Source of the DNA: Gramella sp. MT6
GTDB taxonomy: Bacteria > Bacteroidota > Bacteroidia > Flavobacteriales > Flavobacteriaceae
Reading direction: 5' to 3'
Assembly (NCBI RefSeq): GCF_019357415.1
Contig: NZ_CP048410.1
Location: 682,001-746,000, forward strand
Length of the DNA: 64,000 nucleotides
The position numbers and the translations under genes are program-made. Positions 25,914 to 32,937 of this stretch are shown piece after piece. The notes under the pieces were generated by a model, which was not told the origin of the DNA, did no database searches, and saw only the letters and a list, made by a program, of their open reading frames with translations. Position 1 is the stretch's first letter. Each line of letters starts with the position of its first letter.

Positions 25914-26882
25914 TTAGCAGCAACCTCCACCATCATAATGGAAAGTAGATTCACTGATGAATATATCATCTCTTCCCAATGAAGACAAAGCCCCGGCAGT
26001 TTTATCACAGATCGCCAACGGCTGATTCTTCAATAATACATGGCCCTTCCCATCATCAAAATAATCCTGATCTCCATAATAGATCGCTGCCTTTCCGGTA
26101 AAGATACATGGACCGTCTTCTGGCATTGGATCTTTGATAGCGGCAACTTCAATGGATTCTATATATACGAGTTCTTCAGTTGGATAGTTTTTAGGATCCA
26201 GGATTCTATATGGTTTTCTGGCTCTTATCTCAATGGTACCGAAGCCCACATCGGTCAATGCTTTTACGTAATCTTTAATAGATAGACTTCCGCTAAGGCA
26301 TAATGCGCGTAATCTTTCATCATTTCTCAATTCGTCGTTCATTTCCTGCTCACAGGTAGGATCACTCATCACCAATCTACCATGAGGCTTTAGCACACGG
26401 TACATTTCCTTCAATGCTTTAGTAAGCTCCTCTGTCTTGAAAATATTGAAAAGACAGTTCTGGGCAGCGACATCTATAGAATTATCCTCTACAGGAAGAT
26501 CTGTAGCATCTCCTTTTTTCAGATCAACAAACTCAGATTTGAACCATGGATTCAATTCTTCAGCCTCTTTAAAATTCTTTCGGGAAGCTTCTAGCATTTC
26601 GTCCACAACATCTACCCCTACAACTCCCGATTTTTGTCTCGAAAAATAAGCGAATTGCAGAAGTTCCATACCTCCACCAACTCCTACATAAAGGGTTTTT
26701 GGATTATTGGTAAGATCACGGGCATGTACAGTGGTACCACAACCATAGTTCATTTCCTGCATGATCTTAGGGATCTTTAGACCCGGTAATTCCCAGATAG
26801 GATTAGTGGTACAGCATAATCCAACATCAGGAGTAAGAGCTGCTTCCCTGTATACATCCTTCGTCGTTTCTAAATAACTCAT
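25914..26882 (-). CDS. arsM: Arsenosugar biosynthesis arsenite methyltransferase ArsM
   Basis: A 322-residue SAM-dependent methyltransferase. LYVGVGGGMELLQFAYFSR is the SAM-binding motif I, VVGVDVVDEMLEASRKNF follows as motif II, and DVAAQNCLFNIF and GRLVMSDPTCEQEMND carry conserved cysteines. Further thiols are the N-terminal LCCTTNP pair and the C-terminal GGGCC, suitable for trivalent arsenic binding. It would methylate arsenite stepwise to dimethylarsenite, the substrate for ArsS. The start codon shares one base with the stop of the phosphorylase gene, and an arsS gene lies in the same operon, so the arsenosugar subtype is favoured over a detoxification-only ArsM. Confidence 0.9.
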   Translation of the reverse strand: MSYLETTKDVYREAALTPDVGLCCTTNPIWELPGLKIPKIMQEMNYGCGTTVHARDLTNNPKTLYVGVGGGMELLQFAYFSRQKSGVVGVDVVDEMLEASRKNFKEAEELNPWFKSEFVDLKKGDATDLPVEDNSIDVAAQNCLFNIFKTEELTKALKEMYRVLKPHGRLVMSDPTCEQEMNDELRNDERLRALCLSGSLSIKDYVKALTDVGFGTIEIRARKPYRILDPKNYPTEELVYIESIEVAAIKDPMPEDGPCIFTGKAAIYYGDQDYFDDGKGHVLLKNQPLAICDKTAGALSSLGRDDIFISESTFHYDGGGCC

Positions 26883-27694
26883 TATATCTTCTGTAAAAAT
26901 TCTTTAAATAATTTTACCATATCCGGTTCTGCTTTTGCTGCATTCTCAAGTATATCCTGAATATTTACTTTTTCAAGATTATCAGGATCACCTTGGTCTG
27001 TGATCACGGAGATAGCCGAAGCGGGAATACCAAGATGATTGGCAACTATTATTTCAGGAACCGTACTCATTCCTACGGCATCGGCACCAATAATTTTTAA
27101 ATATCTGTATTCTGCCCTGGTTTCCAATTGAGGACCCAACACTGCAGCATAAACCCCCTTATGTAAAGTGATATTATTCTTTTTAGCGGCCTCCTCGAAA
27201 ATCGAATTCATTGTCGCATCATAGGGTTCGCTCATATCAACAAAGCGCTCTCCCAACTTTTCAACTCCGTAGAATGCGAGTGGAGATCCTCCCTGCAGAT
27301 TGATATGGTCATCTATGAGCATTAATTCTCCCTTTTTCATATCCAGGTTAATCGCTCCCGAAGCATTTGAAACCAACAATCTTTTCATGCCCAATCGCTT
27401 CATCACCCTAACTGGAAAGGTAACATCAAAAAGGCTGTAACCCTCATATACATGAAATCTTCCTTGCATGATGATCACCTTTTTTCCTTCTAAAGTACCA
27501 TAGATCAATTTACCTTTATGGAACTCTACAGTAGCGGTAGGGAAATAAGGAATGTGGTTATAACTGGCAACTACTTCTATTGCCACTTCATCAAGTAGTT
27601 TTCCTAAACCAGTCCCTAAAATGATCCCAACCTCTGGTTCTCCGAAGCCTTTAGATTTAAGATAATCTACAGCTTCACTAATTCTGTCTGTCAT
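26882..27694 (-). CDS. Purine nucleoside phosphorylase (trimeric class)
   Basis: A 270-residue PNP/MTAP-family phosphorylase. GIILGTGLGKLLDE is the phosphate-binding loop, FPVRVMKRLGMKRLLVSNASGAIN carries the base-binding region, GPQLETRAEYRYLK contains the conserved Glu, and IGADAVGMSTVPEIIVANH is the family signature. The Asn that follows in most inosine/guanosine-specific enzymes (VITN) is Asp here (VITDQG). In human PNP an Asn-to-Asp change at this site lets the enzyme accept adenosine. Within the operon it could split adenine from 5'-dimethylarsinoyl-adenosine. It overlaps the preceding glycosyltransferase gene by 17 bases. Confidence 0.9.
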   Translation of the reverse strand: MTDRISEAVDYLKSKGFGEPEVGIILGTGLGKLLDEVAIEVVASYNHIPYFPTATVEFHKGKLIYGTLEGKKVIIMQGRFHVYEGYSLFDVTFPVRVMKRLGMKRLLVSNASGAINLDMKKGELMLIDDHINLQGGSPLAFYGVEKLGERFVDMSEPYDATMNSIFEEAAKKNNITLHKGVYAAVLGPQLETRAEYRYLKIIGADAVGMSTVPEIIVANHLGIPASAISVITDQGDPDNLEKVNIQDILENAAKAEPDMVKLFKEFLQKI

Positions 27695-28298
27695 ATTTTA
27701 AAAATTTTTGAAAGGTAGGATGATCTATAATATCGTCCAGCACATCTATATCGTTTTGAGTTCGCAGAAGTTCTATTCTGCTGTTTTTAATATTCTTCAA
27801 GGTATCCTCAAAGACGCTGGGAGTACTCCAGGTTTTTTTTCTAAAAACCTCAGTATTTAATTCGGTCATTCCGAATAAATAATATCCCCCGTCTTCGGCA
27901 GGCCCAATTACATAATCCTTGTTATCCAGCGCGCTGAATGCAAATTCAATATCCTCGGTTCTAAGTTCTAAAAGATCGGTCCCTATTATCACAATTTTTT
28001 CAAAGCCTGCTCTAAATCCATCTCGAAAGGCATTTTCCATTCTAATACCCAGATCTTTTCCGTACTGAAGCTTTTTGTCAAAGTCTCCCTGATCCCAAAG
28101 ATCCTCATCTGGAACATCTTCGGAATAATGAACTTGCTTGGTAATGTTTAAGGCTGTGGTAATTTTAAAAGAATGATCTAAAAGGAACTTATAGATCTCC
28201 AAAGCATTCTCCTCTCCAATGTCCCTGGCTAGCCTGGTCTTCACATTGCCCGCAACGGGATTCTTGGTAAAAATGATCAATAAATTCTTCTTATTCAC
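27678..28298 (-). CDS. TIGR04282 family arsenosugar biosynthesis glycosyltransferase (DUF2064)
   Basis: A 206-residue nucleotidyl/glycosyltransferase-like protein of the DUF2064 family. LLIIFTKNPVAGNVKTRLARDIG at the N-terminus resembles the nucleotide-sugar site of GT-A enzymes, IVIIGTDLLELRTEDIEFAF supplies the acidic metal site, and YVIGPAEDGGYYLFGM is the family signature. Members cluster with TIGR04283 proteins and ArsS/ArsM. It might activate or transfer the arsenoribose unit. Its ATG follows the stop of the rhodanese gene without a gap. Confidence 0.86.
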   Translation of the reverse strand: MNKKNLLIIFTKNPVAGNVKTRLARDIGEENALEIYKFLLDHSFKITTALNITKQVHYSEDVPDEDLWDQGDFDKKLQYGKDLGIRMENAFRDGFRAGFEKIVIIGTDLLELRTEDIEFAFSALDNKDYVIGPAEDGGYYLFGMTELNTEVFRKKTWSTPSVFEDTLKNIKNSRIELLRTQNDIDVLDDIIDHPTFQKFLKYDRQN

Positions 28299-28793
28299 TT
28301 AATATATTTTTTCGGCATTTTTCAGCCATTTGGACCATTGTTTCGAATAGGCATGAACCTTTTCGGTTGGGTTACCTGCTGGATCTAATACCGGGAAACC
28401 GGCATTTTTCCACTCAAATATTCCACCGAATAAATTCTGAACATTTTCAAAACCTGCTTTTTTTAATTTTTCTCCAATTTGTTCTGATCTTATTCCCAAG
28501 GAGCAATAAACTATGATAGCTTTCTTTCTAGATACATCTGGCAATCTGGTCAGGTCAAAATCGTCATAACCAACGAGGATGGCATTTTCAATATGACTCA
28601 CCTCAAATTCCTCAGGACTTCTTGTATCCAGAAGGATCACATCCCCACTAAGTTGTTTCTTTCGAAGCTCTTCCACAGAAATATAGGGAACGCTACCGGA
28701 ATTATAATTTTTCAGTAAAGCTTCTACAGAGTCCTGCGCATTCACAGGAGTAAATATGAAAAACACTACCATGAGAAAGAGATAATTCTTCAT
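28299..28793 (-). CDS. Exported rhodanese-like sulfurtransferase
   Basis: A 164-residue protein starting at the ATG at 28793, which opens a typical Sec signal peptide (YLFLMVVFFIFTPVNAQ). An upstream start would add 15 residues before it and is less likely. The single rhodanese domain has VILLDTRSPEEFEVSHIENAI and the active-site loop VYCSLGIRSEQIG with Cys as the sulfur carrier, followed by NLFGGIFEWKNAGFPV. The domain is predicted to be periplasmic. It lies between arsS and the TIGR04282 gene, so a sulfur-related step such as thiolation of arsenicals or thiol repair is conceivable; that is inference. Confidence 0.87.
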   Translation of the reverse strand: MKNYLFLMVVFFIFTPVNAQDSVEALLKNYNSGSVPYISVEELRKKQLSGDVILLDTRSPEEFEVSHIENAILVGYDDFDLTRLPDVSRKKAIIVYCSLGIRSEQIGEKLKKAGFENVQNLFGGIFEWKNAGFPVLDPAGNPTEKVHAYSKQWSKWLKNAEKIY

Positions 28794-28803
28794 TGTTTTC
28801 GGT

Positions 28804-29859
28804 TTAGGCCACACTTCCCTGACAACTACTTCCGGCACCCGCCGTACAACCGTAGCAATGCTGCGAAGTAATAATATTCCTGTCGTTCAAAAGATCTTCG
28901 TTGTATTCACTTATATGCTTCACCTTGCTATTCACTTTCAGGTCGAGCATCTGGTTGAAATCACAATCATATAACCATCCATCCCAGCTAATGGAAATAG
29001 TATTGGTGCACATCACATTTTCCACTGCTGCAGGATTATAGGCATCCACCAGGGCATACATATAATCTTCATAATTTTCTGAAGCTATCAAATACTCTAA
29101 AAATCTGCTAATAGGTAAATTGGTGATCGAAAATAGGTTATCAAAATCTATGTTGAAATCCTCTTTTAAAGCGACTTTAAAATCATTTTCCATAGCCTGC
29201 TGGTTCGTTGGTAAAAATGCACCTGAAGGATTGTAAACAAGATCTAGTTTTAGTCCTGTTCCTTCCTGTGCGTAGCCCACCGTATTCAGCATCTGAAGTG
29301 CTTTGATAGATTTATCAAAAACCCCGCTTCCCCTTTGCTTGTCTGTTTTTTCCCGTTTGTAAAATGGCAGGGATGAAACCACATGAACATTATGCTTTTT
29401 AAAGAAATCAGGCAGATCATGATATTTCTTATTCGCAAGAATGATCGTTAAGTTAGATCTCACGATAAAATCTTTGATACCTGCTTTCGAGGCTTCTTCT
29501 ACGAACCACCTGAAATTAGGGTTCATTTCCGGCGCCCCACCGGTTAGGTCCAGAGTATGTGCACCCGTGGTCCTTATAACCTCCAGGCACTGATTCATCG
29601 TTTCCACCGTCATGATCTCCTTTCTATCGGGACCTGCATCAACATGGCAATGAGAACAAACCTGGTTGCACATATAACCAAGGTTCAGTTGTAATATTTC
29701 AAGTTTTTTGGGCTTTAAAGGAAAATTTCCGGTTTCAGATATTTTCTCTTTAAAAGTTGGCAATCCGCCTTTTTTAAAGATTCCGTTACTTAGAAATTTG
29801 AGTTGATTTTCAGGGCTTGAAAGATCGTCCTTTCTCGCTTTTAGGGATTTGATAGACAT
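28804..29859 (-). CDS. arsS: Arsenosugar biosynthesis radical SAM protein ArsS
   Basis: A 351-residue radical SAM enzyme. The 4Fe-4S motif is CNQVCSHC in LNLGYMCNQVCSHCHVDAGPDR, followed by HTLDLTGGAPEMNPNFRWF (GGE-like SAM site). The C-terminal part carries NVMCTNTISISWDGWLYDCDFNQML and the terminal HCYGCTAGAGSSCQGSVA, the diagnostic cysteine-rich tail of ArsS. In some relatives a selenocysteine occurs in this tail; here only cysteine codons and no in-frame TGA are seen. ArsS couples dimethylarsenite to the 5'-deoxyadenosyl group of SAM, giving 5'-deoxy-5'-dimethylarsinoyl-adenosine. It follows the peroxidase-like gene after 48 bases. Confidence 0.93.
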   Translation of the reverse strand: MSIKSLKARKDDLSSPENQLKFLSNGIFKKGGLPTFKEKISETGNFPLKPKKLEILQLNLGYMCNQVCSHCHVDAGPDRKEIMTVETMNQCLEVIRTTGAHTLDLTGGAPEMNPNFRWFVEEASKAGIKDFIVRSNLTIILANKKYHDLPDFFKKHNVHVVSSLPFYKREKTDKQRGSGVFDKSIKALQMLNTVGYAQEGTGLKLDLVYNPSGAFLPTNQQAMENDFKVALKEDFNIDFDNLFSITNLPISRFLEYLIASENYEDYMYALVDAYNPAAVENVMCTNTISISWDGWLYDCDFNQMLDLKVNSKVKHISEYNEDLLNDRNIITSQHCYGCTAGAGSSCQGSVA

Positions 29860-29907
29860 AAAGAAAATTTCGTGCTTGTAGAGTTAGTTCAGATTTTCTG
29901 AAATAAC

Positions 29908-30243
29908 TTACATACTCAGCTTTTTGTATTTATTCATCATTTGCACTCCATGTACTAGGGTAGCGCCACTTTCAATAGCTGCTCCCGCATGAACTGCTTC
30001 CATCATTTCTTCTTTTGTGATCCCGCGTTGGAGCCCATCTTTAGTGTATGCATCGATACAGTAGGGACATTTAACGACATGCGAAACAGCAAGGGCGATC
30101 AATGACTTTTCTCTTGCAGAAAGAGCTCCTTCTTCAAAAACTTTCCCGTAATAATCAAAGAATTTAGTACCTAACTCTTCACTCCATTCGGTGATCTCAC
30201 CAAATTTTCTCAGATCGGCAGGATCATAATAATTTTTAGACAT
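29908..30243 (-). CDS. Arsenosugar biosynthesis-associated peroxidase-like protein (AhpD fold)
   Basis: A 111-residue carboxymuconolactone decarboxylase/AhpD-like protein. LSAREKSLIALAVSHVVKCPYCIDAYTKDGLQRG contains the CxxC redox pair (about residues 60-63) and the His downstream of AHpD-type proteins is represented in AVHAGAAIESGATLVHG. This subfamily is recognised by its place beside ArsS and ArsM. It could act as a thiol peroxidase or disulfide reductase that keeps arsenic intermediates trivalent. It is the first gene of the operon; I could not identify a clean promoter in the 60 bases upstream. Confidence 0.88.
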   Translation of the reverse strand: MSKNYYDPADLRKFGEITEWSEELGTKFFDYYGKVFEEGALSAREKSLIALAVSHVVKCPYCIDAYTKDGLQRGITKEEMMEAVHAGAAIESGATLVHGVQMMNKYKKLSM

Positions 30244-30303
30244 AATTATAGTTTTATGCTATTGGGCATTTAAAATATTTACGAAAATTTCAGCGGTATA
30301 GAT

Positions 30304-30486
30304 TTATAAGTTTACTACACCGGTTATTCCAAGAATAATAAGCAAAAAAACCAGAATTATGAGTATAACAATCCATAATTTCGACTTGGAATTTCCTGTC
30401 CTTGTTTCGGTAGATTGATTCACTCCTTTTTCCGATTTTTTGTGATCTGTTGGAACCGGTGAAGATCTGTCTTTATCTGTGCTCAT
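30304..30486 (-). CDS. Small tail-anchored membrane protein, hypothetical
   Basis: A 60-residue protein with a hydrophilic, Ser/Thr/Lys-rich N-terminal half and a single C-terminal helix (LWIVILIILVFLLIILGI). It looks like a small tail-anchored protein with the N-terminus in the cytoplasm. I do not recognise a family. A clear polar/hydrophobic division with charged residues just before the helix argues that it is a real gene. It sits upstream of the arsenosugar operon on the same strand, separated by 60 bases. Confidence 0.5.
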   Translation of the reverse strand: MSTDKDRSSPVPTDHKKSEKGVNQSTETRTGNSKSKLWIVILIILVFLLIILGITGVVNL

Positions 30487-30720
30487 ATTATGTTTTTATT
30501 GAAAATACAGCCTAAAAAATGCACCTAAAAAGATTTAACAAAAATTTCTAATTCAACCGAAAACCCCAAAACCTCAGCAAAATCAGGCAAAATGAAGTTC
30601 ACACTAACGTTTTTCGCACTACCATTAGTTCAAAAAATGATATATTATACATGAATTCTTAATTTTTTCACACAAATTTTAATTTTACCTCCGTATTATT
30701 TAGAAATTTTTACTTAAAAA

Positions 30721-30741
30721 ACGCTTAACTTTAAAAAGCGT
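30721..30741. repeat. Short inverted repeat upstream of the AraC-type gene
   Basis: ACGCTT (30721-30726) and AAGCGT (30736-30741) form a 6-base inverted repeat. TAACTTTA, one mismatch from a -7 element, overlaps the loop. It is 20 bases before the start and could be an operator or a chance hairpin. The rest of the gap back to 30487 is AT-rich without any visible gene. Confidence 0.3.
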
Positions 30742-30761
30742 GAATTGTACCAAACTTGCGA

Positions 30762-31808
30762 ATGAGAATTGATGTAAAAACCTTACCGGTAAATGAAATC
30801 CTGGAGGACCTTGCCGATACTTTAAATGCCGAATTAAAAAATAAGAGCGGTGAATTGACCTTGCAAATCCCTGACGAAATTGGAGATGGATATATCCGTG
30901 GGGTTAGTTTTGATTCTGGAATGGGCATCATCACTTATAATTGCAAGTTCTATGAAGATGTAGAGATACATTTTTCCCTGAATACAGTTCATCCACTAAA
31001 ATTTATTTTCTGTTCTGAAGGTAATGTTGGTCATCGCTTTCAAAAAACTGACAAGATCAATAAAATTGACACCTATCAAAACATTGTTGTTAGTAGTAAT
31101 GGATACGATGGCCATATTCTATATTTCAAAAAGGACGTTGCCACCCATGTTTCCAGTCTCGAGATCATTAGATCTGTATTTGCACATAGATCAAATTATG
31201 ACTTTAAGGACCTGGATCCCACTCTAAAAGAACTTTTTAAGGATGCCGTTTCAAAAAAGCAGTTTTTCTACCAGGGAAACTATAGTATTAAGGCAGCCGA
31301 TCTAATGGATGATATTAATACTAAAGACTACACCGGGTTCCTTAGAAATCTTTTTCTAGAAGGAAAGGCATTCGAAATGCTGGTGATCCAGATCGCACAG
31401 TACGAAGATGATGAAAACGGAGAAAACCTTCCGAAGATCCTTAGAAAATCTGATATAGAAAAGGTAGACTACGTTGCTAAAAGAATACAGGGAGATCTAA
31501 GCACTAATCTTACTGTAGAATCTTTAGCGAAGGAAGCCGGAACCAATGTGAATAAGCTACAGGAAGGCTTCAAATATGTTTATAACCTTACAGTTAATAA
31601 ATATATGCAGCATGTTAAGCTGGAAGCCGCAAAGGAAATGCTAAACCTTTCTGAAAAGAACATTTCTGAGATCGTCACCGCCATAGGTTTAAACAATCGT
31701 AGTTATTTCTCTAAGATCTTTAAAGAGAAATATGGAGTGAGCCCTAAATACTTCTTACGCTCCAGTAAGAATTCTAAAAATGCAGAAGTCCAGGAGGAAC
31801 AGGATTAA
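30762..31808 (+). CDS. AraC-family transcriptional regulator
   Basis: A 348-residue protein whose last about 100 residues are an AraC/XylS double helix-turn-helix domain: LSTNLTVESLAKEAGTNVNKLQEGFK is the first helix-turn-helix, and LSEKNISEIVTAIGLNNRSYFSKIFKEKYGVSPKYF is the second with the family signature. The N-terminal about 240 residues are not a recognisable sugar-binding cupin. The ATG at 30762 is preferred to the TTG two codons upstream. Next on the strand come an SRPBCC protein and the molybdenum hydroxylase genes, which it may control. Confidence 0.88.
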   Translation: MRIDVKTLPVNEILEDLADTLNAELKNKSGELTLQIPDEIGDGYIRGVSFDSGMGIITYNCKFYEDVEIHFSLNTVHPLKFIFCSEGNVGHRFQKTDKINKIDTYQNIVVSSNGYDGHILYFKKDVATHVSSLEIIRSVFAHRSNYDFKDLDPTLKELFKDAVSKKQFFYQGNYSIKAADLMDDINTKDYTGFLRNLFLEGKAFEMLVIQIAQYEDDENGENLPKILRKSDIEKVDYVAKRIQGDLSTNLTVESLAKEAGTNVNKLQEGFKYVYNLTVNKYMQHVKLEAAKEMLNLSEKNISEIVTAIGLNNRSYFSKIFKEKYGVSPKYFLRSSKNSKNAEVQEEQD

Positions 31809-31893
31809 ATATCTCTCGTTTTCCGGAACTTGAAGTTTTTAAACGTTTCTAATAATATTCCGATATTTAGATCTCTGAATAAACCTGATTAAT

Positions 31894-32349
31894 ATGGAAG
31901 ATCTGGAAATACATGCGGCCTTACAGGTCGCAAAGCCGAGAAAAGAAGTATTTGAAGCTATCGTAGATCCTGAGAAAATGTCCAATTACTTCATATCTGA
32001 AAGTAGTGGTCCTCTAGAAGCTGATAAGACCGTACAATGGAAATTTCCAGAATTCGATATGAGGTTTCCTGTGAAGGTGAAACAGGTCAATAAACCAGAA
32101 CTTATAGAATTTGATTGGGAAGGCGCTCCCGGCAAAACTCTTTCAGTACAGATCCAACTTGAATCTATCACGACAAGCCAGACCCTGGTAAAGATCATTG
32201 AAGGAAAAATGGAAAATAATAAAGAAGGCCTGCAATGGTTTGGTCGAAATTCCGGAGGATGGGCAAACTTTCTGGCCTGCATGAAAGCCTACCTGGAATA
32301 TGGGATCAACCTGCGTAAAGGAGGCTTCGATTTTATGAAAAATCCTTAA
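31894..32349 (+). CDS. SRPBCC / AHA1-like START domain protein
   Basis: A 151-residue single-domain protein of the SRPBCC fold. IHAALQVAKPRKEVFEAIVDPEKMSNYF is the typical N-terminus, followed by WKFPEFDMRFPVKV, IEFDWEG and the C-terminal SGGWANFLACMKAYLEYG. Members bind hydrophobic ligands in a deep pocket; a specific ligand cannot be predicted. It lies between the AraC regulator and the IorA-type gene on the same strand. Confidence 0.85.
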   Translation: MEDLEIHAALQVAKPRKEVFEAIVDPEKMSNYFISESSGPLEADKTVQWKFPEFDMRFPVKVKQVNKPELIEFDWEGAPGKTLSVQIQLESITTSQTLVKIIEGKMENNKEGLQWFGRNSGGWANFLACMKAYLEYGINLRKGGFDFMKNP

Positions 32350-32472
32350 CCTCAGGTATCACTTAGGTCAATTCCCTACTGCCGCTTTTAAATATTTCGT
32401 AAAAAACACTCAACGCCAGATACTTATATTTTCGTTATATTAGGATTTACCAATCTTCTAATTGCAATCTGG

Positions 32473-32934
32473 ATGGAAAAAATCAGCCTTAAGGTAAATT
32501 CTGTAACTTATGATCTGGAAATTGATCCGGAAACACCTCTGCTATATGTCCTTCGGAATCAAATGGAATTAAATGGGCCTAAATATGGATGTGGATATGA
32601 GCAATGTGGTGCCTGTTTGGTATTGCTGGATGGCAAGGCCTATCCAAGTTGTAAGATCCCGGTAAGGGATGTTCAGAATGTAGCAATAAGGACATTGAAA
32701 GATCTTCAAGATGATAATAAATTACATCCGGTTCAGGAGGCTTTTGCTGAAGAACAGGCTGCTCAATGCGGCTATTGTTTAAATGGTATACTAATTTCGT
32801 CGTTTTCCCTTCTAAATGAAAATCCAAATCCAGACAGAGCGGCAATAAATGAAGGTCTAAAAAGGGTTCTTTGCCGTTGTGGAACTTACAGCAGGTTCAT
32901 AAAAGCTGTTGAAAAAGCCGCTTCAAGAAAATAA
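32473..32934 (+). CDS. (2Fe-2S)-binding small subunit of molybdenum hydroxylase, IorA-like
   Basis: A 153-residue protein with two 2Fe-2S clusters typical for the xanthine oxidase family: a plant-ferredoxin-like site CGYEQCGACLVLLDGKAYPSC at about 40-60, and a C-terminal site with CGYC and CRCGTY. It carries electrons from the molybdenum site to an external acceptor. No FAD subunit is present, as in isoquinoline 1-oxidoreductase and membrane-linked aldehyde oxidoreductases. The large subunit begins 3 bases after its stop. No signal peptide is present, so export would be together with the large subunit. Confidence 0.92.
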   Translation: MEKISLKVNSVTYDLEIDPETPLLYVLRNQMELNGPKYGCGYEQCGACLVLLDGKAYPSCKIPVRDVQNVAIRTLKDLQDDNKLHPVQEAFAEEQAAQCGYCLNGILISSFSLLNENPNPDRAAINEGLKRVLCRCGTYSRFIKAVEKAASRK

Positions 32935-32937
32935 GAG

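Noticed and set aside
28804..28838. Earlier start of the rhodanese overlapping arsS
   Set aside because: The ATG at 28793 places a standard signal peptide at the N-terminus; the earlier residues are charged and overlap arsS.
28804..28860. Selenocysteine in the ArsS tail
   Set aside because: Some ArsS proteins have one, but here the tail has only Cys codons and a normal TAA stop, with no in-frame TGA or SECIS-like hairpin noticed.
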